A model generated the notes under the pieces. The model was not told the DNA's origin. It worked only from the letters and a program-made list of their open reading frames with translations, and made no database searches. Both the position numbers and the translations under genes were made by a program. Shown here piece by piece: positions 55,480-63,999 of a stretch of 64,000 bases of DNA (positions are counted from its first letter, which is position 1; each line of letters starts with the position of its first letter). Source of the stretch: Zymomonas mobilis (GTDB lineage: Bacteria > Pseudomonadota > Alphaproteobacteria > Sphingomonadales > Sphingomonadaceae); the NCBI RefSeq assembly GCF_006715975.1, contig NZ_VFOF01000001.1, forward strand, positions 1,829,001-1,893,000, written 5' to 3'.

Positions 55480-55767
55480 ATGCTCACCCCTGTCCGCATT
55501 CTTAAGCCATTAGCTCTTGCTGCTTCCTTTATTTTTTTGGGAGCGTGCCATCATTCTTCCAATCGTGCTTTACCTGACCAGAATCAGGAAATGGCGAATG
55601 CTGACGAAATTGCAGCCGATGACGATGAAAATAGCAGTAATATCGAAGCCGATATTGAAGATGTCCCGTCTGACAATCTGAAGATGCCAGAAAATGCTGC
55701 CCTTGATTCAGAGAGTGCGCGTTATCCTTCTGCCGTGGAGCATCCGTCCAAAACGAAAAAGAAATAA
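55480..55767 (+). CDS. Second small acidic lipoprotein
   Basis: The 95-residue protein begins with a lipoprotein signal (about 22 residues, ending FLGAC, Cys23) and continues as a strongly acidic, disordered-looking chain (IAADDDENSSNIEADIEDV) with a basic KTKKK tail. The AGGAGA site 4-5 bp before 55480 fixes the start; the longer frame from 55375 would begin inside the preceding terminator. No family recognised. It resembles the previous gene in design (lipobox, acidic body, basic tail) but not in sequence. Confidence 0.72.
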   Translation: MLTPVRILKPLALAASFIFLGACHHSSNRALPDQNQEMANADEIAADDDENSSNIEADIEDVPSDNLKMPENAALDSESARYPSAVEHPSKTKKK

Positions 55768-56109
55768 GACTTCCCTTTTCCGATTTTTACAAAACAAAGG
55801 CTTGTTGATCGTTTTTTACGATAACTGTTATTGTGATTTATTCGCAAAAACAACTTGTCTCTTCACTGTTATATCGGCATTTTCGATTATCATTATAGCA
55901 ATCGAATATAAGACATCTTTCGTAAATAAATATTTAATTTAGATTGCCGTATTTTTGCAAAAGAAATAAAAATTTTACAAAAATTCGAGAATCAAAGGAT
56001 CACAACCTTAATATTACCATTATAAAATAAATCTATTCTATAATAAATAGTAATATTTATTATTTTATACCGGAAATATAAATTTTAATCGGATTGTTAA
56101 GGAAAGAAA
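55768..56109. promoter_or_regulatory. AT-rich upstream region of fpr
   Basis: These 342 bp contain no credible gene and presumably carry the fpr promoter. AAGGAAAG (56100-56107) is the fpr ribosome-binding site. No SoxR- or OxyR-type site was recognised. Confidence 0.4.
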
Positions 56110-56937
56110 ATGAGCGAATTCGCTGAAATCTTAGACGAGACCACGGGATTACAGCCGAATAAAGTCCTGACGGTTGAAAAGGTACAATGGGTAAAGCATT
56201 GGAATGACAGGCTGTTTAGCTTTGCGATTTCAAGACCTGGTAGCTTTCGTTTCCGTTCCGGTGAATTCGTGATGATCGGTTTACCCGGTGAAAGCAAGAA
56301 GCCGTTGTTGCGCGCTTATTCCGTCGCAAGCCCTTCTTATGCCGAGGAACTGGAATTTCTTTCCATTAAAGTTGAAGATGGCCCGTTAACATCGCATCTT
56401 CAGAAAATCAAAGCAGGCGATGAAATCTATTTGGGACGCAAGCCCACCGGCACATTGGTAGCGGACACCTTGCTGCCCGGTAAGCGCCTTTTCCTGTTGG
56501 CAACGGGCACCGGATTGGCACCTTTCCTGAGCATTATCCGCGATCCTGATATTTATGATCGTTTCGAAAAAATCATTTTGGTGCATAGTGTTCGCAGAGT
56601 AAGCGACCTTGCTTATTATGATGACCTCGTAAACCAGATTGCAGATGATCCTTTGGTTTCTGAAGAAGCTGCGCAGCAGTTCACCTATATTCCAACGGTT
56701 ACCAGAGAAGAATTTGAACGCACCAGCAGGATCAACACCATGATCGAAGATGGTTCGCTGTTCACTGATCGCGTTGGTTTACCGAAAAAGCTTGATCCTG
56801 CCAGTGATCGTTTAATGCTGTGTGGCAGCATGGAAATGATTAAAGATTTTGAAGACATGTTGAATGAGCATGGATTCAAAGAAGGTTCGAATAGCCAACC
56901 CGGTGATTTCGTGATCGAACGCGCTTTTGTTGACTAG
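56110..56937 (+). CDS. fpr: Ferredoxin/flavodoxin--NADP+ reductase
   Basis: The 275-residue FAD enzyme exchanges electrons between NADPH and ferredoxin or flavodoxin. The FAD-binding half has FRSGEFVMIGLPG and LLRAYSVASPSY (the RxYS motif, about residues 77-88); the NADP half has LFLLATGTGLAPFLSIIRD and LCGSMEMIKD. The length and end (VERAFVD-like, here VIERAFVD) fit the bacterial subclass I Fpr. It is monocistronic, with a strong terminator. It may supply reductant for nitrogenase or Fe-S chemistry, which is inference. Confidence 0.94.
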   Translation: MSEFAEILDETTGLQPNKVLTVEKVQWVKHWNDRLFSFAISRPGSFRFRSGEFVMIGLPGESKKPLLRAYSVASPSYAEELEFLSIKVEDGPLTSHLQKIKAGDEIYLGRKPTGTLVADTLLPGKRLFLLATGTGLAPFLSIIRDPDIYDRFEKIILVHSVRRVSDLAYYDDLVNQIADDPLVSEEAAQQFTYIPTVTREEFERTSRINTMIEDGSLFTDRVGLPKKLDPASDRLMLCGSMEMIKDFEDMLNEHGFKEGSNSQPGDFVIERAFVD

Positions 56938-56960
56938 AATTTAAAAGCAGTTTTCCAGTT

Positions 56961-56992
56961 AAAAACAGGCCATCGATGATGGCCTGTTTTTT
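56961..56992 (+). terminator. Terminator of fpr
   Basis: A 14-bp stem (AAAAACAGGCCATC / GATGGCCTGTTTTT) around a 3-nt loop is followed by further Ts. Confidence 0.88.
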
Positions 56993-57009
56993 TAGATATA
57001 CTACATAAT

Positions 57010-57042
57010 AAAAGCCGATCTGGGATATCCAGACCGGCTTTT
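57010..57042 (-). terminator. Terminator of the aldehyde dehydrogenase gene
   Basis: Outer arms AAAAGCCG/CGGCTTTT and inner TCTGG/CCAGA form a hairpin between the convergent genes; the T-rich outer arm gives a short U-tract on either strand. It lies 36 bp beyond the dehydrogenase stop. Confidence 0.7.
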
Positions 57043-57077
57043 CTATTTGCTCGATTTAAACGTGATTTTGAGAAATT

Positions 57078-58454
57078 TTAGGCAGCCGAGCCGTCTATCA
57101 ATTTCCAGTTGATGAATTCCTGAATACCGAAATGAGACAATTCACGTCCGTAACCAGAATGTTTCACACCACCAAAAGGCAGTTCCGGTGCCGTCCATAA
57201 TGGTTTGTTGATGGCGACCATGCCGGTTTCGATTTGTTCAGCTACTTCGCGGCCTTTGTCTAGATCCGGCGCAAAGACAGCCCCACCAAGACCATAAGGA
57301 GAGTCATTGGCCAATTCGATGGCAGCGGCTTCATCCTTGACCGCATAAACATGTGCAACGGGCCCGAAGAATTCTTCAAAATAGGCCGGATTGTCACGTT
57401 TAATATTGGTAAGAATACCGGCTTCCATGAAGGCACCCTTGCCTTTTATGGCTTTACCACCGCAGACCAGTTTTGCCCCGTTCTTTACGGCCTTTTCAAC
57501 CTGTTCAACGATTTGGTCACGGGCTCCGGTTGATGAAAGAGGCCCCAACTGGGTGGATTCATCCATTGGATCGCCGATTTTGAGCGATTCAAACCGCTGT
57601 TTTAGCTTTTCGGTAAAAAGCTCGGCACGTTTTTCGCCGACAATGATGAAGCGCTTGGCTGCACAGCAAACCTGTCCGGCGTTAAACAACCGACCATAGG
57701 CTGCTTTTTCAATCAATTTATCGTCAATATCGACCCCATCCAGAACGATAAAGGCATCACTGCCCCCAAGTTCCATGACGGATTTTTTCCACATTTTCCC
57801 TGCCTTGGCGGCCAATTCGGCACCAACAGAGGCACTGCCCGTCACCGTGACACCGCGCACCCGAGGATCTTCGATGATCTGGCTGATCTGATCGGGAGAG
57901 GCATCAAGATTGGTGTAAATACCTTTTGGTGCGCCCGCTTCTTCTAAAACGGCTTCAAAGGCATGCGCGCTTTGTGGCACAGAGGAAGAATGCTTGACCA
58001 ACAAAGCATTACCCGCAACCAGATAAGGCCCTGCAATACGGGCAAGCTGGTAATAAGGGAAGTTCCAAGGCTCAATTGCCAAAAGGAGGCCAAGCGGGAA
58101 TGCCTTGATAACGGCACCCGGTTTTTCTTCTACCTTCTGTGGAGCCAGAAAGGCCGCCCCATTTTTGGCGTAGTAATCAAGAATATCTGCCGACAATTTG
58201 ACTTCGCCACGAGCTTCTTCAAGCCGCTTACCCATTTCGATGGTCATGAGCTTGGCGTATTTATCAATATCAGAACGGAAAATATCGGCTGCTTTATGAA
58301 GCACCTTGCTCCGTTCAGCAATCGTCCGTTGGCTCCAGTCGTTTTTGAAAACCGTCGCCGCCCGATCAACCGCTTCTTTCACCTGAGCATCAGAAAAACT
58401 GGGATATTTTTTGACCGTTTCGCCAGTGGCTGGATTGACACTTTCATATGCCAT
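57078..58454 (-). CDS. NAD(P)-dependent aldehyde dehydrogenase, succinate-semialdehyde dehydrogenase type
   Basis: The 458-residue enzyme belongs to the aldehyde dehydrogenase superfamily. The Asn of the oxyanion site is in AIEPWNFPYYQLARI, the catalytic Glu in VMELGGSDAFIVL (about residue 230), and the catalytic Cys in FNAGQVCCAAKRFI (about 264). This sequence group is usually annotated NADP-dependent succinate-semialdehyde dehydrogenase (short, Sad/GabD-like), but in a fermentative ethanologen acetaldehyde or other aldehydes may be its real substrates. It stands alone. AGGTTCCCCT precedes the ATG, a modest ribosome-binding site. Confidence 0.88.
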   Translation of the reverse strand: MAYESVNPATGETVKKYPSFSDAQVKEAVDRAATVFKNDWSQRTIAERSKVLHKAADIFRSDIDKYAKLMTIEMGKRLEEARGEVKLSADILDYYAKNGAAFLAPQKVEEKPGAVIKAFPLGLLLAIEPWNFPYYQLARIAGPYLVAGNALLVKHSSSVPQSAHAFEAVLEEAGAPKGIYTNLDASPDQISQIIEDPRVRGVTVTGSASVGAELAAKAGKMWKKSVMELGGSDAFIVLDGVDIDDKLIEKAAYGRLFNAGQVCCAAKRFIIVGEKRAELFTEKLKQRFESLKIGDPMDESTQLGPLSSTGARDQIVEQVEKAVKNGAKLVCGGKAIKGKGAFMEAGILTNIKRDNPAYFEEFFGPVAHVYAVKDEAAAIELANDSPYGLGGAVFAPDLDKGREVAEQIETGMVAINKPLWTAPELPFGGVKHSGYGRELSHFGIQEFINWKLIDGSAA

Positions 58455-58755
58455 AGGGGAACCTACCTTTCGTATTACTTCAGTTTTGATCAGTATTTCT
58501 TTTTAATAAAAAGAAATATCGCCTAATTATCATCTAATTTTTGTGGAAAATGATCTGCATCATTAAAAAAACAGCTAAAATACTCCCTTAAAAAGAGAAA
58601 TTAGTCGCAATATGCAGGTAAATTAGTTTTCAAAACCGAACTTCATTATTCCTTAACCGGAATAACATGTTGATTATTTCTACATCGGTTATCTAATCAA
58701 CGAGCCCGAAAGATAATGGTTCCCCTTTTCGAAATTTTTTAAAAATACTGTATAA
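58455..58755. other. Intergenic region between the aldehyde dehydrogenase gene and thyA
   Basis: These 301 AT-rich bp hold the dehydrogenase promoter and the thyA 3' end. No gene, repeat or clear terminator was found. Confidence 0.4.
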
Positions 58756-59646
58756 TCAGACCGCCACAGCGCCTTTGATTGGCGGGTAAGGATCGTATCC
58801 AGTGACAGCAAAATCGTCGATTGTGTAACCGGTAATACTGTCGGGATGGCTTTTTAACTGTAATGTCGGAAAGCCTCGTGGTGTGCGGCTAAGCTGTTCT
58901 TTCATCTGCTCAATATGGTTGCGGTAAATGTGGACGTCCCCGCCTGTCCAAACGAGATCTCCGAGAGCAAGGCCAGCCTGATCGGCAAGCATGGCCTGTA
59001 AGGCGGCAGCACCTACCAGATTAAAAGGCAGCCCCAAAAAGACGTCAGCGCTTCTTTGGTAAAGAAGACTGTTCAAGCGGCCATCAGAGGTAACGTGATA
59101 TTGATAAACCATATGACAAGGCGGCAAGGCCATGTCTTTTAATTCGGCAACATTCCAGCCATGAAATAACATGCGACGACTGGATGGATTGGTTTTCAGG
59201 GTTTCGATCAAAGTGGCTATCTGATCATAAACTTGCCCGTCGCTACCTTGCCACCGCCGCCATTGGCGGCCGTAAACAGGCCCGAGATCGCCCCAACGGC
59301 GCGCGAAATCATCGTTATCAAGGATACGAGCTTCAAATTCTTTTTTGGTAAGCTTTTCGCCTGTTTCTGCCTGATAATGAGCCAATGGCCAGTCAGTCCA
59401 AATAGACACGCCTTGTTCGACCAGAGGTTTAATATTGGTGTCACCAGATAAAAACCACAGCATTTCACGAATAGCTAAACGGTAAGATAATTTTTTAGTT
59501 GTCAGAATCGGGATCTGTCCGTTGGAAAGATCAAACCGCATCATGGCGCCAAATAGAGACAGTGTTCCGACTCCGGTGCGATCATTACGCTGATCGCCTT
59601 TTTCCAGAATATCCGAGACGAGGCGAAGATATTGATGCTCGGGCAA
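58756..59646 (-). CDS. thyA: Thymidylate synthase
   Basis: The 296-residue enzyme makes dTMP from dUMP using methylene-THF. The folate/phosphate loop is RNDRTGVGTLSLFGAMMRFD, and the catalytic cysteine lies in LPPCHMVYQYHV (about residue 178), followed by LYQRSADVFLGLPFNLVG and GDVHIYRNH. The C-terminus ends KGAVAV; the conserved terminal Val that closes over the active site is kept. The usual partner folA is not on its downstream side in this window. A roughly 30-residue insertion (YQAETGEKLTKKEFEARI) is a normal ThyA variant. Confidence 0.95.
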   Translation of the reverse strand: MPEHQYLRLVSDILEKGDQRNDRTGVGTLSLFGAMMRFDLSNGQIPILTTKKLSYRLAIREMLWFLSGDTNIKPLVEQGVSIWTDWPLAHYQAETGEKLTKKEFEARILDNDDFARRWGDLGPVYGRQWRRWQGSDGQVYDQIATLIETLKTNPSSRRMLFHGWNVAELKDMALPPCHMVYQYHVTSDGRLNSLLYQRSADVFLGLPFNLVGAAALQAMLADQAGLALGDLVWTGGDVHIYRNHIEQMKEQLSRTPRGFPTLQLKSHPDSITGYTIDDFAVTGYDPYPPIKGAVAV

Positions 59647-60018
59647 GTTGTATTTTCCTCTTCTTTAAAGAAAATATTACATAAGTGATATTTTTTTATA
59701 ATTACTTAGCATAGACAAAATAAAAACAAATATACATTTTAGATATATTGTTAAATTAAATTAAACCCCCTCATGTTTTTTTATTAAAAATTATTTTAAT
59801 GTAAAAATTTTTACATAAGAAGTAAATAAATTTAATTTTAAATACAGAATATTGAAAATTGATACTTAAGAGACAGTTAAAAATCATTATTAATTTTAAA
59901 AAATTTCATTATTTTCTTGCAAAATAGACTGAATGCTGGCTTTCCCATAGATGGAATTTCTGCATCTTGCGTCAGGTCTTTAAAAGGTCTGGCCAAAAAA
60001 AAGAACGGATGAGTAACC
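59647..60018. promoter_or_regulatory. Divergent AT-rich region between thyA and gntP
   Basis: These 372 bp carry the promoters of thyA and gntP. Two AGGTCT copies flank TTAAA just upstream of gntP (about 59967-59984). No GntR-like palindrome was recognised. Confidence 0.4.
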
Positions 60019-61374
60019 ATGCACTCTAATGGAACAATGCTCCTTTTATATGCATTGGCGTCCATCATCATTCTGATCTTGATGATTGCAAAGTGGCGTC
60101 TAAACCCTTTTGTCTCTCTTATTTTAGTTTCCGTTGGTATGGGCGCCGTCACTGGCATGCCTTTAACCAAAGTTTTGTCGGCTTTTCAGGATGGTCTCGG
60201 TTCCGGTATCGGATCGACGGCGAGCGTTATCGCACTCGGCACCATGCTGGGTAAGATATTGGCCGAGTCTGGTGGTGCTGAACGTATCGCTAAGACGACC
60301 ATCGATATCTTTGGCCCCAAACTTATCCACTGGGCTATGCTCGTCATCGCCTTTATCGTGGGTATTCCGATTTTCTATCAGGTCGGTTTTATCCTGTTGA
60401 TTCCTCTCGTGTTCACCTTGGGACGCGCCAGCGGAATTTCTCTTGTTAAACTGACGATCCCGCTTTGTGCTGGTCTGGCTACCGTTCACGGTCTGCTGCC
60501 TCCGCATCCCGGTTCAATGCAGTGCGTTGAAATGCTGCATGCTGACGTTGGTAAGACCATTCTTTATGGTTTCATCGTCGGTTTCCCTGCGGCTATTCTC
60601 GCCGGTCCTATCTATGGTAACTGGATTACGCCTCGTATTCATTTGCCTGCCCACAACCCATTTGCAGAAAGCCTTGAAGGCAACAGCGATCAGGACAAAA
60701 ACCTGCCGGGTTTCTGGCTGACGATCTTCTCGATCTTGCTGCCTGTGTTGCTGATGGTTTTTTCCAGCGGCGCCAATATTTTCCTGCCCCATGGTAACAA
60801 CGTTCGTGCTTTCATGAACTTCATGGGTGATCCCGTTGTATCCCTGCTTATTGCTTTGCTGGTCAGCATGGTTACCTTGGGCTTTTGGCGTGGTTTCAGC
60901 AGTGCTGACATGCTCAAATTCACCAATGACTGCCTTGGCCCAACGGCTGGTATTTTGTTGTTGATCGGTGCCGGTGGCGGATTCAGTGAAATCCTTTATC
61001 GTGCCGGTGTCAGTAACGCCATGGCCGATCTCTCCCATGTTATGCATCTGTCCCCGATCATGTTGGGCTTTATCATTGCGGCGGTTATCCGCGTTGCAAC
61101 CGGCTCACAGACCGTTGCCATGTCGATGTCCGGCGGTATGTTAGCGCCTATCATTTTCAGCACCCCGAGCTTCCATAGCCCTGAATTGCTGGTTCTTTCG
61201 ATCGGTGCAGGTTCGTCCATTCTTTCCCATGTGAATGATGGTGCTTTCTGGCTGTTAAAAGAATACCTCAATATGACGGTCAGCCAGACCTTCAAAACTT
61301 GGACGGTTTCTGTCACCATCGCTTCAATCGCTGCTCTGATCCTTACCTTCGGGCTTCAGTTACTGGGTCTTTAA
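60019..61374 (+). CDS. gntP: Gluconate permease (GntP family)
   Basis: The 451-residue protein has about 12-14 predicted membrane helices and the GntP-family signature: FQDGLGSGIGSTASVIALGT, ESGGAERIAKT, VHGLLPPHPGSMQCVEML and the late SQTVAMSMSGGMLAPI. It takes up gluconate by proton symport. It precedes a gluconokinase gene by 109 bp on the same strand, together giving 6-phosphogluconate for the Entner-Doudoroff pathway. The ribosome-binding site before the ATG is weak (GGATGAG). Confidence 0.94.
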   Translation: MHSNGTMLLLYALASIIILILMIAKWRLNPFVSLILVSVGMGAVTGMPLTKVLSAFQDGLGSGIGSTASVIALGTMLGKILAESGGAERIAKTTIDIFGPKLIHWAMLVIAFIVGIPIFYQVGFILLIPLVFTLGRASGISLVKLTIPLCAGLATVHGLLPPHPGSMQCVEMLHADVGKTILYGFIVGFPAAILAGPIYGNWITPRIHLPAHNPFAESLEGNSDQDKNLPGFWLTIFSILLPVLLMVFSSGANIFLPHGNNVRAFMNFMGDPVVSLLIALLVSMVTLGFWRGFSSADMLKFTNDCLGPTAGILLLIGAGGGFSEILYRAGVSNAMADLSHVMHLSPIMLGFIIAAVIRVATGSQTVAMSMSGGMLAPIIFSTPSFHSPELLVLSIGAGSSILSHVNDGAFWLLKEYLNMTVSQTFKTWTVSVTIASIAALILTFGLQLLGL

Positions 61375-61483
61375 TTTTGGGGAAGGAAGGCTTTTTCAAA
61401 CAAGGCCTTTCTTCCGTAAAAAAGACCTTTTATGCTCGGAAAAAGAACAGAACTTCTGTTAGACTAGTAAAAAGGAATGCGTC

Positions 61484-61981
61484 ATGATTATCGTTGTTAT
61501 GGGCGTTTCAGGTTGTGGTAAAAGCACCGTCGGTGCCGATCTTGCCAAGCATCTCCATTGCGATTTCCAAGATGCTGACGATTTTCATCCACAGGCTAAT
61601 AAAGATAAAATGTCGCAGGGTATCCCCCTGACTGATGAAGACCGTTGGCCATGGTTGCGCGCTATCCGCGACTATATGGACAAAGAAAAAGCAGCCGGAC
61701 ATGATGTTGTCTTTGCCTGCTCTGCTTTGAAAAAAGTCTATCGTGACCTGTTAAATGACAAGCATGATGTTCACTTTGTCTACCTGCAGGGTAGCGAACA
61801 GTTGATTGCTGATCGTTTGGCACATCGTTCCAGCCATTTCTTCAATCCGAAACTGCTGCACAGCCAGTTTGAAACGCTTGAAGAACCGACGGCTGATGAA
61901 GGTGCTTTTTCGGTTGATATCCGCAACGATCCAGACGCGATTGTCGAAATCGTCAAAAAAGAATTGCCGAACTGGAAATAA
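61484..61981 (+). CDS. gntK: Gluconokinase
   Basis: The 165-residue kinase phosphorylates gluconate to 6-phosphogluconate. The P-loop is VMGVSGCGKSTVGADLA (about residues 5-21), followed by the gluconokinase DADDFHPQANKDKMSQGIPL-type block and DEDRWPWLRAI, then FACSALKKVYRDLL. The length is normal for the short gluconokinases. It follows gntP and ends at a strong terminator. No regulator gene is adjacent. Confidence 0.95.
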   Translation: MIIVVMGVSGCGKSTVGADLAKHLHCDFQDADDFHPQANKDKMSQGIPLTDEDRWPWLRAIRDYMDKEKAAGHDVVFACSALKKVYRDLLNDKHDVHFVYLQGSEQLIADRLAHRSSHFFNPKLLHSQFETLEEPTADEGAFSVDIRNDPDAIVEIVKKELPNWK

Positions 61982-62001
61982 CTTTTTCAGTCCAAGCTTT
62001 C

Positions 62002-62033
62002 AAAAAAAGCCGCCTGTAAAGGCGGCTTTTTTT
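62002..62033. terminator. Bidirectional terminator between gntK and bamD
   Basis: Arms AAAAAAAGCCGCC/GGCGGCTTTTTTT around a 6-nt loop form a strong intrinsic terminator readable on both strands. Confidence 0.9.
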
Positions 62034-62083
62034 ATAGACGTTCCAAAATTTTAACCGAATTTTTGTTATCGCAAAAACCGCTA

Positions 62084-63118
62084 TTAATTACCAGAAGCAG
62101 TGCCGTTTTTTGAGGAATCCTCGGCGGATGGTGCTGATGGCAACGGTGCGGAATTAACGGGCTTATTTGCCTGTTCTGGAGGATCTTCATGGCTTCCGAC
62201 ATCATCTGATGGAACGGTTAGCTTGTCATCCTGTGAAGTCGCAGCAGCCGGAACCTTGGGATGGGAATCATCCGTGGTGTTTATGGCCGCATCAACCGTA
62301 TCATTTTCAGGATTCTGTAAATGCACCTGCGTAAAGGCTTGTGGATAATGCTCTTTGATGAGGTGGTAGGCACGGCTATACCATTTTGAACCGGGGAAGT
62401 TGGCACCCAAAACAGCCGCGGCATTACGGGCTTCGACACGTAAACCAAGTGCCAGATAGGATTCCGTCAAACGTTCCAAGGCCTCAGGCACGTAAGTCGT
62501 CGTTTGGTATTCATCAATGACGCGCCGAAATCGCAGAGTGGCAGCCAGCCAGAGATGGCTTTGTTCATAAAAACGGCCAATCGCCATTTCTTTTCCGCCC
62601 AAATGGTCATGAACCAAATCCATTTTTAATCGGGCATCAGCGGCATAGGCACTATCCGGATAACGCCGGATAAGATCATTCATGGAATCAAGGGCTAGCT
62701 GGGTCGTATGCTGATCGTGGTTAACATCCTGAATCTGTTCATAATTATCCATCATGATCAGATACATCGCATAAGGCGCATCTTTGTTACCTGTATGGAT
62801 AGATAAAAAGCGCTGTGCCGAGGCAATGGATGCCGAATAATTATGGTCCCGATAATTACAAAACGCACTCATCAACTGGGCACGCCGCGCCCAGATCGAA
62901 TAAGGATGCTGGCGCTCTACTTCGTCAAAAAAAGCCGCAGCAGCCTTGTATTGGCTGTTATCCAGACTTTGTTTGGCGGCATTATAAAGCGTATCCACAT
63001 CCCGTGCGACATAACGGGTATCGGTCTTTTTTTTACCCCGACCAGCACAGCCAGCCATGGGCAAAATCGCAATAGCGGTCAAAGCTATTACCAAGGAACG
63101 AGAAAATTTTGAGGCCAT
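62084..63118 (-). CDS. bamD: Outer-membrane protein assembly factor BamD
   Basis: The 344-residue lipoprotein has a signal ending in PMAGC (Cys24) and five tetratricopeptide-like repeats (about residues 38-245: DTLYNAAKQSLDNSQYKAAA, FDEVERQHPYSIWARRAQLM, ALDSMNDLIRRYPDSAYAAD). BamD works with BamA to insert beta-barrel proteins such as TonB receptors. The C-terminal 90 residues are a low-complexity Asp/Ser/Pro/Ala tail that is longer than in E. coli BamD (about 245 residues). It is monocistronic here and converges on gntK. Confidence 0.93.
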   Translation of the reverse strand: MASKFSRSLVIALTAIAILPMAGCAGRGKKKTDTRYVARDVDTLYNAAKQSLDNSQYKAAAAFFDEVERQHPYSIWARRAQLMSAFCNYRDHNYSASIASAQRFLSIHTGNKDAPYAMYLIMMDNYEQIQDVNHDQHTTQLALDSMNDLIRRYPDSAYAADARLKMDLVHDHLGGKEMAIGRFYEQSHLWLAATLRFRRVIDEYQTTTYVPEALERLTESYLALGLRVEARNAAAVLGANFPGSKWYSRAYHLIKEHYPQAFTQVHLQNPENDTVDAAINTTDDSHPKVPAAATSQDDKLTVPSDDVGSHEDPPEQANKPVNSAPLPSAPSAEDSSKNGTASGN

Positions 63119-63313
63119 ATTCTGCCTCTATAATATTTTTTCGTTTAAGGAAACGGGACTCTTTCATTCACAGACGGTATTTTAACAGAAAAAGAGCGCT
63201 TTTGAGCTTGAAACGGACACATATTAAAATGCTAAAATAGCCGTTTCCATGAAAAATAATTATAGAATTAAAATTTTTAGCATGGCTATCGGATTAGAAA
63301 ACAACAACTCAAG

Positions 63314-63348
63314 ACCGGATATTCTCTGGTAGAACAAAAATATCCGGT
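63314..63348. terminator. Hairpin beyond the LpoA-like gene, weak terminator candidate
   Basis: Perfect 10-bp arms ACCGGATATT/AATATCCGGT around a 15-nt loop lie about 30 bp after the stop of the LpoA-like gene. No strong T-run follows on the minus strand. Confidence 0.45.
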
Positions 63349-63378
63349 ATCTTGGTCTCAAAAAATTATATTTTCAGG

Positions 63379-63999
63379 TTATTTACTAAACCCCGATGGG
63401 GCGGGATCAATCACGTTAATACCGTCAGCAGAAACCTTTTGTATGGCTAGAGCATGTTCGGAAACGCCCTGATTATTAAAGCGGAAAGCGCCGTCGATGC
63501 CCATAAATCCATTGGGAGCAAACAGCTTCTTTTCAGGGAAATCACCATCAGACGGCCAGTTGGGTGAAATGCGAGCGGCTAATAATACCGCATCATATCC
63601 GAGGCTAGCCAAACGAGGAGGATTAACCCCGTAACGGGCTTTATATTTTACAGATAACTGACGAAACATACTGTCAGGGACAGAGGCGAACCAAGCATCA
63701 TAAAGAGCTGGAACATTTTTCAGCGTATTGTCATTTGACCATAATTCATTCCCCAATATCTGGGGTTTCACGCCGTCTTTCTTGGGCAATAAGGGTGCTA
63801 CCATTCGCGCGATCCGAGAAGAATCGGCAATCAAAACGGCATCATAATCCTGCCCCAGTTTGGTAACAGCATCGCTAATTTCTTGAGGTGTGCGATTGTA
63901 ATTAGCCATCGCGGCTACGCTACCACCGCTCGCGGCAACAGTGCGGAGCAAGGAAGCCGAGGCTTTCCGTCCATAAACGCCATTCGGGAGCAGCGCTGC
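63379..63999 (-). CDS. Penicillin-binding-protein activator (LpoA-like) periplasmic protein, partial
   Basis: The frame is open from the stop at 63379 to the window edge, so only the C-terminal 206 residues are visible; the gene continues beyond 64000. The sequence is a periplasmic ligand-binding-type fold: YGRKASASLLRTVAASGGS, then DAVLIADSSRIARMVAPLL, ILGNELWSND and PRLASLGYDAVLLA, with FMGIDGAFRFNNQGVSEHAL near the end. This pattern is shared by LpoA-like activators of penicillin-binding proteins and by branched-chain amino-acid binding proteins; a lack of neighbouring ABC-transporter genes and the sphingomonad context favour the former. Confidence 0.75.
   Translation of the reverse strand, partial: AALLPNGVYGRKASASLLRTVAASGGSVAAMANYNRTPQEISDAVTKLGQDYDAVLIADSSRIARMVAPLLPKKDGVKPQILGNELWSNDNTLKNVPALYDAWFASVPDSMFRQLSVKYKARYGVNPPRLASLGYDAVLLAARISPNWPSDGDFPEKKLFAPNGFMGIDGAFRFNNQGVSEHALAIQKVSADGINVIDPAPSGFSK

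Noticed and set aside
60514-61047. A 177-codon minus-strand open frame antisense to gntP
   Set aside because: It is the shadow of the gntP reading frame; its composition (Gln, His, Thr, Asn-rich) is typical of a reverse-complement artefact.
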